This document shows, piece by piece, positions 55,905-64,000 of a DNA stretch of 64,000 bases. The notes under the pieces were generated by a model. It did not search any database. It had not been told where the DNA came from and worked only from the letters and a program-made list of their open reading frames with translations. The position numbers and the translations under genes were made by a program. Origin of the DNA: Inquilinus limosus DSM 16000 (GTDB lineage Bacteria; Pseudomonadota; Alphaproteobacteria; DSM-16000; Inquilinaceae); NCBI RefSeq assembly GCF_000423185.1, contig NZ_AUHM01000001.1:124001-188000 (forward strand). The letters run 5' to 3'. Position 1 is the first letter of the stretch. Each line of letters starts with the position of its first letter.

Positions 55905-57051
55905 AGAGGCAGCCGAGCCCGGCAAGGATGCAGGCGGCGGCGCTGAGCCCGATCACCGCCGCCGGCGGCAGCACGGTCAGCATCGCCCCGCCGGCCCCGA
56001 CCCCGAGCGGCGAGACCGTCAGCAGGATGGTGCGCCGGGCGGCGAAGGCGCCGGCCAGGCGGCGCGCCGGCACCCGCCGCTGGATCACCGAGGCCTCGAG
56101 CGCCATGTAGGGCCCCCAGGCGATGCCGCCGAGCAGCATGATCGCGATCGCCGCCGGCAGGCTGTCGACCAGCATCAGCGGCGCGATGACGAGGCCGAAG
56201 GCGACGACGGTGAGCGCGTTCATCAGCCCGGGCCCGCGGCGGGACAACGGCTTCACCAGCAGCAGCCCGGCCAGGGCGCCGACGCCGAAGGCGGTCCACA
56301 GCGCGCCGAAACCGGCGGCGCCGGTGTGCAGCCGGTCGCGCGCGAAGGCGGCCAGCGCCGGCTCCAGCGGACCGTAGGCGACGTAGTAGACGATGCCGAG
56401 AAACAGCAGCGCCCGCAGCGCCGGGTCGGTCAGCAACGGACGGAACCCCAGCCAGCCGCCGGCGTCGTCCGGCTCCACCGCCTCCACAGTCTCCGTTGCC
56501 GGCAGCCCGGCCGCGAGCAGCCCGGCGGCGAGCAGAAGCGCGACCGGTACAGCCACCGCAATCGCCCCACCCATCGCCGCGGCCAACACGCCGCCCAGCG
56601 CCGGCCCGAAGATGTAGGGCAGCTGGTCTCCGACCGACAGCAGGCCGTTGGCGCCGGCCAGGCCGCGGCCACCCGCCAGAGTCGGCAGCAGCGCCCGCGA
56701 TCCGGCATAGGTGAAGGGCGACAGCGCCCCCGCCGCGGCGACGGCGAGGAAGATGACGGTCAGGTCCAGACCGCCTGCCAGCTGCAGCAACGGCACCGCC
56801 GACAGGCACAGGGCGCGGGCGAGATTATCCATCAGCATCAGCCGAGAGGCACCGAACCGGTCGAGCAGCCAGCCGGCCAGCGGCCCGGCCACGACCGCCG
56901 GGATCTGATGCACCAGCACCACCATCGCGGCCATCGCCGGCGCGCCCGATTCCTCCAGCACGAACCACAGCAGCGCGATCAGCATGAACTGGTCCGCCGT
57001 CGTCGCCAGCAGCAGCACCGCCGTCAGCCGGGTCACGCCGGAGATCGCCAT
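55828..57051 (-). CDS. MFS transporter
   Basis: 407 residues and about 12 helices. The loop after helix 2 reads GPLAGWLLDRFGASRLMLMDNLARA, typical of MFS, with LGGIAWGPYMALEASVIQRRVP in the second half, of the enterobactin-exporter (EntS) type. It starts four bases after the MarR gene, which probably controls it. The last 77 bases overlap the convergent GlxA gene, so the C-terminus of one may be over-predicted; both frames read through without a break. Confidence 0.85.
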   Translation of the reverse strand: MAISGVTRLTAVLLLATTADQFMLIALLWFVLEESGAPAMAAMVVLVHQIPAVVAGPLAGWLLDRFGASRLMLMDNLARALCLSAVPLLQLAGGLDLTVIFLAVAAAGALSPFTYAGSRALLPTLAGGRGLAGANGLLSVGDQLPYIFGPALGGVLAAAMGGAIAVAVPVALLLAAGLLAAGLPATETVEAVEPDDAGGWLGFRPLLTDPALRALLFLGIVYYVAYGPLEPALAAFARDRLHTGAAGFGALWTAFGVGALAGLLLVKPLSRRGPGLMNALTVVAFGLVIAPLMLVDSLPAAIAIMLLGGIAWGPYMALEASVIQRRVPARRLAGAFAARRTILLTVSPLGVGAGGAMLTVLPPAAVIGLSAAACILAGLGCLFIRDLRAVQDPDAAVPSPAAATRPD

Positions 57052-57055
57052 GGCG

Positions 57056-57556
57056 TCACTCCGGCGGCGCGGTGCGGTCGATGGGGCAGTCGTGACCGCA
57101 GGCCGGCCAGTCGCACCATCGGCAGCCGCGGTCGGCCTCCGCCCGGCTGCGGCGCGGCGCGGCGAGCATCGCGTCCATCAGCCGCGCGAGATGATCGCGA
57201 TCCTCAGGGGCGAGCGGGGCCATCAGGCCATCGAGGGCGCGGCGCCGGGCATAGAGCAGGCGTCGCACCGCGGCGTCACCCGCCGGGGTAAGGGCGAGCT
57301 CGACTTCCCGACCGGAGCGGGAGCGGAGCAGCAGCCCCTCCCGCTCTAGCCGGTCGGCCAGCCGCACCGCGCCGGAATGCGTCAGCGCCAGCCGCTGCCG
57401 CAGCCAGTCGAGGCTGCGCCCGGGATTGTGGGCGACCAGCACCAGCGCTTCGCAGGCGCGCTCATCGAGACCCAAGGCGGTCCGCGCCCCCGCCACCGCA
57501 TCCGTCACGGCCAGCCCGAACGCGCCGAGGAGATTCGCCACGTATGATTCGCTCAT
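57056..57556 (-). CDS. MarR-family regulator with Cys-rich tail
   Basis: 166 residues. A MarR winged helix (LDWLRQRLALTHSGAVRLADRLEREGLLLRSRSGREVELALTPAG) is followed by a C-terminal tail with four Cys: Cys145, Cys148, Cys153 and Cys157 (CRWCDWPACGHDCP), plus His155. This spacing looks like a metal or redox site. It precedes the MFS gene by 4 bases and likely regulates it. A single in-frame start at 57556 is used. Confidence 0.85.
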   Translation of the reverse strand: MSESYVANLLGAFGLAVTDAVAGARTALGLDERACEALVLVAHNPGRSLDWLRQRLALTHSGAVRLADRLEREGLLLRSRSGREVELALTPAGDAAVRRLLYARRRALDGLMAPLAPEDRDHLARLMDAMLAAPRRSRAEADRGCRWCDWPACGHDCPIDRTAPPE

Positions 57557-57602
57557 ATGAGCGGAACACAGATCGGCGAGATCCGGTTCCGCCCGGCCGG
57601 CC

Positions 57603-58577
57603 TCAGCGCGTAACCACCGGATCCGGCGAGAAGCGGGCTTGGCGGGGGTCGAGCTCGTGGCCCTGCCGCTCGGTCAGCAATCCGTACAGCTCCGGCCGCC
57701 TTCCGCGGATCCAGCGCCGGCCGGTCGAGAGCGGCAGCAGGTCGAGGTCGAGATCGGCGACGACCATGGCGTCGTCGGCGACGCCGGTCTCGGCCAGGAT
57801 GCGGCCATAGGGGTCCAGCACCATGGCGTTGCCGGTGCGCACCTCGCCGTCGTCTTCGCCGACGCCGTTGCTGAACAGCAGGAACAGACCGTTGTCATGC
57901 GCCCGCGCCGGCAACCAGCGCATCAGCCAGCCGCGGCCCTTCGGCCCGGCGAACTCCGCCTCGATCGCCGCCGGGTCCGCATGCCGCCGGTGCCACAGCG
58001 CCGGGTCGATCAGCCCCATCGCATGCGGGCTGCGCGAGGCGCAGCCGCCGGTCTGGTGCGGCGCCAGCAGGATCTCGGCACCCAGCAGGGCCGTGGCCCG
58101 GGCATTCTCCACCAGGTTGTTGTCCCAGCAGATCAGCACGCCCAGCCGTACGCCCCAGGGCGTATCGAACACGGTGTAGCGGTTGCCGCTGGCGATATGG
58201 TCGCTCTCGAAGGCATGCAGCTTGCGGTGGCAATGCACCGACCCGTCCGGCAGGCAGACAGCGTAGGAATTGTAGAAGCGGTCGTCGCCGCCGGCCTCGA
58301 TCAGCCCGGCACCAATCGCCATACCATGCTGCATCGCCAGTTCGCGCACCGCCTGCACCGACGGTCCGTCCGGCACCGGCTCGGCCAGAGCGGCGATGGC
58401 GTCTCGGCCGAGATTGCGGACGTGCCAGTAGCCGGTGATGCACATCTCCGGGAAGGCCAGGATCTTGACGCCTTCCGCCGCCGCGGCCGCGGTGAAGTGA
58501 CGGATGCGGGAGAGGTTGTGGGGCTTGTCGTCGGCCTGGTGGCGGAACTGGACGGTGGCGGCGCGCAGCAGGGTCAT
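57603..58577 (-). CDS. Carbon-nitrogen hydrolase (nitrilase superfamily)
   Basis: 324 residues from ATG 58577. The triad is Glu44 (FPEMCITGY), Lys119 (CHRKLHAFESDH) and Cys150 (LICWDNNLVENARA). This group cleaves amides or nitriles; the branch resembles aliphatic amidases and N-carbamoylputrescine-type enzymes, but the substrate is not clear. It is divergent from a LysR gene with 54-75 bases between, so it is probably the target of that regulator. Confidence 0.92.
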   Translation of the reverse strand: MTLLRAATVQFRHQADDKPHNLSRIRHFTAAAAAEGVKILAFPEMCITGYWHVRNLGRDAIAALAEPVPDGPSVQAVRELAMQHGMAIGAGLIEAGGDDRFYNSYAVCLPDGSVHCHRKLHAFESDHIASGNRYTVFDTPWGVRLGVLICWDNNLVENARATALLGAEILLAPHQTGGCASRSPHAMGLIDPALWHRRHADPAAIEAEFAGPKGRGWLMRWLPARAHDNGLFLLFSNGVGEDDGEVRTGNAMVLDPYGRILAETGVADDAMVVADLDLDLLPLSTGRRWIRGRRPELYGLLTERQGHELDPRQARFSPDPVVTR

Positions 58578-58627
58578 CACGGCCTCGCAGGATGTCGATG
58601 CCCGCGACTCTAGCTGCCGGACGGCCT

Positions 58628-58651
58628 GTGCATGGACTATCATCCCTGCAC
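58628..58651. promoter_or_regulatory. Candidate LysR operator, GTGCATGG/CCCTGCAC
   Basis: GTGCATGG (58628-58635) and CCCTGCAC (58644-58651) are inverted arms with one mismatch, eight bases apart. It sits between the nitrilase start and the LysR gene if the latter begins at 58653. Confidence 0.45.
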
Positions 58652-58652
58652 C

Positions 58653-59534
58653 ATGCCCGATCGAAACCGCACAGCCCTGGACTGGGACGATGTCCGCTAC
58701 GCCGTCGCCTTGGCCCGGCACGGCAGCCTGTCCGCCACCGCCCGGGCGCTCGGCGTCAACCACGCCACCGTATCGCGCCGGCTGGACGGGCTGGAGAGGG
58801 CGCTGGGCCGGCCGCTGTTCGACCGCCGTCCCGACGGCTACCGGCCCAACGCGGCCGGCTCCGCCGTGCTGGCCGAGGCGCAGGCGATGGAGGCCGGGGC
58901 GCTGGCCCTGCTGCGCCGGCTGGACCACGCCGCCGACGGGCCAGCCGGCCCAGTGCGGCTGACCACCGCCCGGTCGCTGGCGCTGGGTTTCCTGATCGAC
59001 CGGCTGGACGGGCTGCGCCGGCGCCATCCGGGCATCGAGCTGGAGCTGGTGCTGGAGACGCGGATCACCAGCCTGGCCCGGCGCGAGGCCGACATCGCCC
59101 TGCGCCTCGGCCGGCCGGCGGACAGCGCACTGGTCGGGAAGCGGGTGGCGACGATCGCCTATCGCGGCTATGCGGCGCCGGCGGTGGCCGCCGACATCGC
59201 CGCCGGCGGCATGCCGCCCCTGATCGGCGACGAGGAGGGCGAATCCGAGGCGACCTGGCTGGCCCGGCGTCATCCCGACCGTCGCATCGCCTTCCGCTGC
59301 GACAGCCAGATGGCCCAGGCCGCGGCCGCGCGCGCCGGCTGGGGCGTGGCGCTGCTGCCGCGCTTCCTGGGCGATCCGGATTCAGGGCTGGCGCCGGTCG
59401 ACCTTCCCGCCTTGCCGCCGCCGCGCGAGGTCTGGCTGCTGATCCGCCCCGACCTGGCCGAGGTGCCGCGGGTGCGGGCGGTGGCCGACGCCCTGGCCGA
59501 CCTGTTCCGGGAGAACCGGGCGCTGTTCGGCTAG
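58653..59534 (+). CDS. LysR-family transcriptional regulator
   Basis: 293 residues from ATG 58653 (MPDRNRTALDWDDVRY); the in-frame ATG at 58632 adds MDYHPCT and would swallow the operator-like palindrome. The DNA-binding domain is ARHGSLSATARALGVNHATVSRRLDGLERALGRPLFDRRPDGYRP, and the effector domain follows. It is divergent from the nitrilase gene. Its last four bases overlap the convergent MFS gene. Confidence 0.85.
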   Translation: MPDRNRTALDWDDVRYAVALARHGSLSATARALGVNHATVSRRLDGLERALGRPLFDRRPDGYRPNAAGSAVLAEAQAMEAGALALLRRLDHAADGPAGPVRLTTARSLALGFLIDRLDGLRRRHPGIELELVLETRITSLARREADIALRLGRPADSALVGKRVATIAYRGYAAPAVAADIAAGGMPPLIGDEEGESEATWLARRHPDRRIAFRCDSQMAQAAAARAGWGVALLPRFLGDPDSGLAPVDLPALPPPREVWLLIRPDLAEVPRVRAVADALADLFRENRALFG

Positions 59535-60727
59535 GCCCGGAACACCGCCCGCAGCAGCGCCGCGACGGCCAGCGCCAGCACGCCCGCCACGGCGACCGGG
59601 ATCGCCGCCGCCGGCCAGCCCGCGGCGTCGACCACTCCGCCGACCGCCACCGGGCCGATCACCTGGCCGAGATTGCTGCCCTGCATGGTCAGGCCGAGGG
59701 TCATCGGCCCCAGGCCCGGCTTCGGCGCGACCAGCGCCGCGGCGCCGAGCACCGTGGCCGGCAGCAGCCCGCCGACCCCGGAGAAGATGACGCAGAGCAG
59801 GAACACCACGGTGGGCGGCAAGGGCAGGGCGAAGACGGCGATGCCGGTCAGGGTCATGACGCCGGCGGCCGCGGCGATCAGCGCCCAGCGCGCCGCGCCA
59901 CGCCCGAGCAACAGGCCGGCGGCCAGGTTGCCCAGGACATTGGCGCCGACCGCGACGGCGCTGAGCGCGCCGGCCGCGGCGACCGTCACGCCCATCCGGT
60001 CCATCAGCAGCACCGGCAGGAAGCTGGCGAGCGCGAAATACAGCAGGCTGTACAGAACGAAGGCGCAGGCCAGCAGCAGCGGCCCGCGCGAGGTCGCCGT
60101 CAGCGCCGCGTCACGGCCGATGGCGCGCCATGACAGGCCGTCTTCCGTCGCAGCCTGCGCCCGGACGGCGAGAAGCAGCAGCAGGACGAAGCCGCCGGCC
60201 AGAATGGCATTGGCGAGCCAGAACGGCCGCCAGCCCTGCAGCGAAGCGCCGAGCAGCAGCGCGATCGCCATGCCGGCCGGCATGAAGGCGCTCCAGATCC
60301 CGAAGGCGAGGTCACGGTCCGGCGCCGCGACGATGCGCTGCAGCAGCGCCGGCGCCGCGACCACGACCAGGAGGAAGCCCAGCCCCTCGAGGATTCGGGT
60401 GCCGAGCAGCAGCGGGAAGCTCCCCGCCGCCGATCCGACGACGCTGCCAAGCGCCAGGGCGGCGAGGCCGAGCGCCAGCAGCCGGCGATCGCCGAACCGG
60501 GCCACCGCCGCGCCGGCCGGGATGCCGCCGACCACGCCGAGCAGGGCGAAGACCGACATGATCCAGCCGGCCGCCTCGAGCCCCAGGCCGAATTCGGCGC
60601 GCAGGGCCGGCAGCGCGATGGCGCCCTTGCCGACCTGCAGCGCCGCGACCACGCCGGAGGCGACGACCACCGCCACGGCGGGCCAGCTGGTCGGCGCCGC
60701 CTCGGCCCGTGCGAGCGGTGCGGTCAC
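59531..60727 (-). CDS. MFS transporter (CynX/NimT-like)
   Basis: 398 residues, about 12 helices. MFS features: IPAGAAVARFGDRRLLALGLAALALG after helix 2 and ILEGLGFLLVVVAAPALLQRIV. It overlaps the FMN reductase stop by four bases (ATGA-type), so they are co-translated. The LysR gene 61429-62316 reads the same way and is the likely regulator. The unit may export a product of redox metabolism, but that is speculation. Confidence 0.85.
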   Translation of the reverse strand: MTAPLARAEAAPTSWPAVAVVVASGVVAALQVGKGAIALPALRAEFGLGLEAAGWIMSVFALLGVVGGIPAGAAVARFGDRRLLALGLAALALGSVVGSAAGSFPLLLGTRILEGLGFLLVVVAAPALLQRIVAAPDRDLAFGIWSAFMPAGMAIALLLGASLQGWRPFWLANAILAGGFVLLLLLAVRAQAATEDGLSWRAIGRDAALTATSRGPLLLACAFVLYSLLYFALASFLPVLLMDRMGVTVAAAGALSAVAVGANVLGNLAAGLLLGRGAARWALIAAAAGVMTLTGIAVFALPLPPTVVFLLCVIFSGVGGLLPATVLGAAALVAPKPGLGPMTLGLTMQGSNLGQVIGPVAVGGVVDAAGWPAAAIPVAVAGVLALAVAALLRAVFRA

Positions 60728-61308
60728 GCCGCGGACTCCAGGAACGGACGACAGCTCTGGATCGCGCGGGTCCAGCCGACAAGGCGCTGCAGCATCCGGG
60801 CCACGATCGCCCGCGTCGGCTCGTCGACCAGCCGCAGTTGATCGTCGAATTTGGCGGCGGCGTTGCCGACGAAGATCTCCGGCTGGTTCAACACATGCAG
60901 GCCGGTGGTGATCGCCACGTCGCGCAGATGCAGCTGCGCCCGCACCGTGCCCATTCCGGCCGAGGCGCCGAAGATCGCCGCCGGCTTGCCCGCCAGCACC
61001 GACGCGCCATAGGGGCGCGACGCCCAGTCGATGGCGTTCTTCAGCGCCGGCGCGATCGAGTAGTTGTATTCCGGCACCGCCAGCAGCAGCGCGTCGGCCG
61101 CCGCGATCCTCGCGTGCAGGTCCTGCACCGAAGGCGGAAAGCCCTGCGCCTCGACATCCTCGTCGAAGAACGGCAGGTCGTTCAGCGGGCGGATCTCCAG
61201 CGTGGCCTCCGCCGGCAGCAATTCACCCGCCGCGCGCAGCAGCGCCGTGTTCAGCGACGCCCGCCGCAGGCTGCCCGACAGGCCGAGGATGTGGACCGGG
61301 TTCGACAT
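60724..61308 (-). CDS. NADPH-dependent FMN reductase family protein
   Basis: 194 residues. The flavodoxin-like start HILGLSGSLRRASLNTALLRAAGEL binds FMN phosphate. The core motif VPEYNYSIAPALKNAIDWASRP is typical of NADPH:FMN reductases, quinone reductases and chromate reductases. It overlaps the MFS gene by four bases. A set of LysR-type half-sites lies about 100 bases upstream. Confidence 0.93.
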   Translation of the reverse strand: MSNPVHILGLSGSLRRASLNTALLRAAGELLPAEATLEIRPLNDLPFFDEDVEAQGFPPSVQDLHARIAAADALLLAVPEYNYSIAPALKNAIDWASRPYGASVLAGKPAAIFGASAGMGTVRAQLHLRDVAITTGLHVLNQPEIFVGNAAAKFDDQLRLVDEPTRAIVARMLQRLVGWTRAIQSCRPFLESAA

Positions 61309-61400
61309 GGCAAGCCCCTTCCGAGTTTGTCCGGGTGCCTTCGTGGCGCCGGATGGATCGGATTTGGGCAGGAAGCCGCCGATCGCACATCGGCCAGCTC

Positions 61401-61428
61401 CGTATGATCCCTATACGAATCCGTATAG
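61401..61428 (-). promoter_or_regulatory. Candidate LysR operator upstream of the FMN reductase-MFS operon
   Basis: CTATACG (61411-61417) and CGTATAG (61422-61428) form a perfect inverted repeat with a four-base spacer AATC. A third half CGTAT sits at 61401-61405. CTATACG also occurs upstream of the lysR gene at 62324-62330, as expected for a common binding motif. Confidence 0.6.
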
Positions 61429-62316
61429 CTAGGGATTCAGCTCGCGCGCCTGGGCCTTCAGCTCGGCCACGGTGAAGTCGATGAAGGCGCGGATACGGGG
61501 CGAGTCGCGGAGATCGGCATGCACCCCCATCCGCACCGCGTGCAGCGGCGCCGGCAGCGGCGGATCGAGGCGGCGGAGCCCCGGCCGGATGTCGCCCAGC
61601 AGGCGCGGCAGCACCGCCATCGCCACGCCGGCCTCGGCCGCCGCCATCTGCGAGGTGAGGCCGCTGGTGCGCAGGATCACCCGGGCTTCGGGCGCGATCG
61701 TCCGCAGCCAACTCGCCTGCACCGACTTGGCGGCGAAGTCGTACATCGTCACCACCGCATGCCCGGCGCAGCCGGCGGCGAAGTCCGGCCCGCCGTGCCG
61801 GTCGAGATAGGCGGGCGAGGCGTAGAGGCCGTAGCCGATCTCCGCCACCTTGCGCTCGATCAGGTCCTCCTGCTCGAAGGGGACGAAGCGGAAGGCGACG
61901 TCGGCCTCACGCCGGGACAGGTTGAACAGCCGCGGTTCGTTCAGCAGCTCCAGCGCCACCAGCGGGTGCAACGCCCCGAACCGGGCCATGATCGGGGCGA
62001 TCACATAGTCGCCCAGCCAGTCCAGGCTGGTCACGGAGATCGGGCCCTGCAGGCCTGTGTCGCGCGCGGCGATCCGCCGCTCGACCGCCAGCGCCCCCTC
62101 CTCCATCCGCTGCAGCCCGTCGATCAGCGCGGCGCAGAGCGGCGTCGGCGACAGCCCGCCGGCCGAGCGCTCGAACAGCTTGACGCCGATCCGGCGCTCC
62201 AGCCCGTCCAGCCGCCGGCTGACCGTGGGCTGGGTGGTGCGCAACGCCCGCGCCGCGGCGCTGAGCGACCCGTGCCGGGCGACGGCGAAGGCGATCTTCA
62301 GATCATCCCAATCCAT
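61429..62316 (-). CDS. LysR-family transcriptional regulator
   Basis: 295 residues from ATG 62316 (MDWDDLKIAFAVARHGSLSAAARALRTTQPTVSRRL). The effector domain has the usual PISVTSLDWLGDYVIAP hinge. It reads in the same direction as the FMN reductase and MFS genes, 120 bases upstream, and both it and they carry the CTATACG motif. It likely controls both. Starts further upstream exist but are unsupported. Confidence 0.88.
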   Translation of the reverse strand: MDWDDLKIAFAVARHGSLSAAARALRTTQPTVSRRLDGLERRIGVKLFERSAGGLSPTPLCAALIDGLQRMEEGALAVERRIAARDTGLQGPISVTSLDWLGDYVIAPIMARFGALHPLVALELLNEPRLFNLSRREADVAFRFVPFEQEDLIERKVAEIGYGLYASPAYLDRHGGPDFAAGCAGHAVVTMYDFAAKSVQASWLRTIAPEARVILRTSGLTSQMAAAEAGVAMAVLPRLLGDIRPGLRRLDPPLPAPLHAVRMGVHADLRDSPRIRAFIDFTVAELKAQARELNP

Positions 62317-62370
62317 GCATGAACTATACGGAACTGCATGGATCATGGAACAGGCCACGCCGAATTGGCA

Positions 62371-62444
62371 TGCCCGGGCTTGACCCGGGGCATCCAGACC
62401 CCGTCGACGCTCTCTGGATTGCCGGGTCAAGCCCGGCAATGACA
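62371..62444. repeat. Dispersed palindromic repeat, family A, copy 2
   Basis: TGCCCGGGCTTGACCCGGGG through CATCCAG to TCTGGATTGCCGGGTCAAGCCCGGCAATGACA. It matches copy 1 (12166-12245) in both arms and differs mainly in the 18-base centre. Located between the lysR start and the aldo/keto reductase end. Confidence 0.88.
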
Positions 62445-62463
62445 GGGAAGAGCGGCTGTGCCC

Positions 62464-63504
62464 TTAGGGGCACGGATTGGGATACGCCGTGTGGATCTCC
62501 TCGATGCCCTGCACCACCTCGGGCGACAGCTTCACCTCGGCCGCGGCGATGTCGGTGCGCAGCTGCTCCATCGAGGTGGCGCCGATGATCACCGAAGTCA
62601 TGAACGGCCGCGACAGGGCATAGGCGATCGCCATCTGCGCCGGGTCCAGCCCGTGCTCCCGCGCCAAAGCGAGGTAGCGCCTGGTCGCCGGCTCGGCGTT
62701 CGGCGTGTCGTAGCGCGACTTGCGCGCGTCGATCGAGCGGCGCGTGCCGGGCGGCACCTGGCCGTCGAGATACTTGCCGGTCAGCGTGCCGGCGGCGAGC
62801 GGCGCGTAGCCGAGCAGCCCGACCTGCTCGCGATGGGCGCATTCGGCGAGACCCACCTCGAAGCTGCGGTTCAAGAGGTTGTAGGGGTTCTGGATCGACA
62901 CCGGGCGCGGCAGGCCGAGGCGGTCCGACGCCTCGACGAAGCGCATCAGGCCCCAGGGCGTCTCGTTCGACAGGCCGACGTGTCGGATGCGGCCGGCCTT
63001 CACCTCCTCGGCCAGCGCCGCCAGCGTCTCCTCCGGCGCGACGAAGTCCTCGCCGGGGTCATGGGCGTAGCCGAGCTTGCCGAAGCTGTTCACCGAACGG
63101 TTCGGCCAGTGCAGCTGGTAGAGGTCGATCCAGTCGGTGCGCAGCCGCTTCAGGCTGGCCTCGACCGCCGCCTTGACGTTCCTGGCGTCGAGCCGCGGCT
63201 TGCCGTCGCGGATGTAGCTCAGATGCGCACCCGGGCCGGCGATCTTGGAGGCGAGGACCACCTGGTTGCGCTTGCCGGTCTTCGCGAACCAGCTGCCGAT
63301 GATCTCCTCGGTCCGGCCATAGGTCTCGGCCGTCGGCGGCACGGCGTACATCTCGGCCGTGTCCCAGAAGGTGACGCCGCGGTCGAGCGCGTAGTCCATC
63401 TGGGCGTGGCCCTCGGCCTCGGTGTTCTGCCGGCCCCAGGTCATGGTGCCGAGGCAGATCGCGGTGACGTCAAGGCCGGTGCGGCCGAGCGGACGCTGTT
63501 CCAT
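62464..63504 (-). CDS. Aldo/keto reductase (Tas-like)
   Basis: 346 residues. The catalytic set is Asp and Tyr in WDTAEMYAVPP, Lys in VVLASKIAG and His in LYQLHWPNRS. The NADPH-binding end holds ATSMEQLRTDIAA. The length and the TAETYGRTEEIIGSWF block match E. coli Tas. It reduces carbonyls with NADPH; substrate unknown. It is downstream of the SGNH esterase gene, 83 bases apart. Confidence 0.93.
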   Translation of the reverse strand: MEQRPLGRTGLDVTAICLGTMTWGRQNTEAEGHAQMDYALDRGVTFWDTAEMYAVPPTAETYGRTEEIIGSWFAKTGKRNQVVLASKIAGPGAHLSYIRDGKPRLDARNVKAAVEASLKRLRTDWIDLYQLHWPNRSVNSFGKLGYAHDPGEDFVAPEETLAALAEEVKAGRIRHVGLSNETPWGLMRFVEASDRLGLPRPVSIQNPYNLLNRSFEVGLAECAHREQVGLLGYAPLAAGTLTGKYLDGQVPPGTRRSIDARKSRYDTPNAEPATRRYLALAREHGLDPAQMAIAYALSRPFMTSVIIGATSMEQLRTDIAAAEVKLSPEVVQGIEEIHTAYPNPCP

Positions 63505-63587
63505 CAGGGGCTCCGGGAGATCGGGTTTGTCTGACGATTTCCCGCTCTATAGCCGGAAACGGCGCCGGGCGGAACCGCGATGCGGCC

Positions 63588-64000
63588 TTATCCCGTCCGC
63601 GCCAGACCGCTCGACCGGATCAGCTCCACCACCGCCGGGGTGATGCGCTCGACGATCGCCTTCACGCCCGCGGCGTTGGGATGGATGCCGTCGCGCTGGT
63701 TCAGCGCCGCCATCGTCGCCACCCCGTCGAGGAAGAAGGGAAAGAGGGGCACGCCATGCGCCTTGGCCAGGTCGGGGAAGATCCGGTCGAAGGCCGCGGC
63801 ATAGGCCGGGCCGAGATTGGGGGCGGCGCGCATGCCGGCGAGGAGAGTCGGGATCTTCTCCTGCCCCAGCCGGGCCAGGATCTTGTCGAGATTGGCCCGG
63901 GTCACCGCCGGGTCGACGCCGCGCAGCATGTCGTTGGCGCCGAGCTCGACGATCGCGAGGTCGGGCTTGTCGGCCAGCGCCCAGTCCAGCCGGTCCACCC
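63588..64000 (-). CDS. Arylesterase / SGNH hydrolase (TesA-like), C-terminal part
   Basis: The gene enters from the right edge; at least 137 residues are visible. VELGANDMLRGVDPA contains the block III Asn of SGNH hydrolases, and DGIHPNAAGVKAIVERI has the catalytic Asp-x-x-His (block V). The GDS serine block would be beyond the window. TesA-type enzymes in the periplasm hydrolyse esters and thioesters. A first Met at 63998 is probably internal. Confidence 0.85.
   Translation of the reverse strand, partial: VDRLDWALADKPDLAIVELGANDMLRGVDPAVTRANLDKILARLGQEKIPTLLAGMRAAPNLGPAYAAAFDRIFPDLAKAHGVPLFPFFLDGVATMAALNQRDGIHPNAAGVKAIVERITPAVVELIRSSGLARTG

Overview
The window is a very GC-rich, densely packed chromosomal segment of an alphaproteobacterium, most likely a Rhodospirillales member related to Inquilinus or Azospirillum. 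The family call rests on several gene orders: argH-lptM-lysA followed by a DUF4175/TIGR02302 protein, sdhCDAB behind a CoA ester lyase, and a zinc-ribbon protein next to ydcF-plsC. The genus is an inference. I see no tRNA, rRNA, insertion sequence, prophage or CRISPR array. Almost all of the DNA is coding, and the exceptions are mostly palindromic intergenic repeats.

Left part (1-24 kb) is mainly housekeeping. It holds plsC (partial) and ydcF, and a zinc-ribbon membrane protein. An ABC-2 exporter follows with a secreted NEW3-domain partner. Next come a threonine/serine dehydratase, the DUF4175 protein, lysA-lptM-argH and divergent tlpA. After those are a CoA ester lyase, sdhCDAB with a clear terminator, homospermidine synthase plus a GNAT protein, and zapE. 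The divergent mntR/mntH pair carries a visible operator, and arylamine N-acetyltransferase and cysE close the section.

Middle part (24-43 kb) mixes small metabolic and envelope units. These are a GhrA-like reductase, an MFS/LysR pair, NlpC/P60-MarR, an M17 aminopeptidase, a GST, and metA with a structured leader and an acetyl-CoA-type residue. An MFS gene plus an orphan TAXI binding protein, a SleB hydrolase, a small secreted protein, an esterase followed by a pseudouridine synthase, an SbmA/BacA-type ABC protein and an ArsR-SRPBCC-VOC operon complete it.

Right part (43-64 kb) begins with a sugar-use locus: a FadR-type regulator, an ABC ATPase, two permeases, a binding protein and a GH51 arabinofuranosidase. 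This suggests import of arabinose-containing oligosaccharides and their hydrolysis inside the cell. It continues with rpmB (promoter plus leader hairpin) and a GST. An acyl-CoA group (CaiD-like hydratase, NDP-forming acyl-CoA synthetase, acyl-CoA dehydrogenase) precedes a GlxA-type regulator, a MarR/MFS pair, nitrilase/LysR, LysR-FMN reductase-MFS, an aldo/keto reductase and a partial SGNH esterase.

No single spectacular new system stands out. The best leads are the NEW3/ABC-2 exporter, the metA leader RNA with Glu111 MetA, the rpmB leader hairpin, the LysR operators and the dispersed palindromic repeats.
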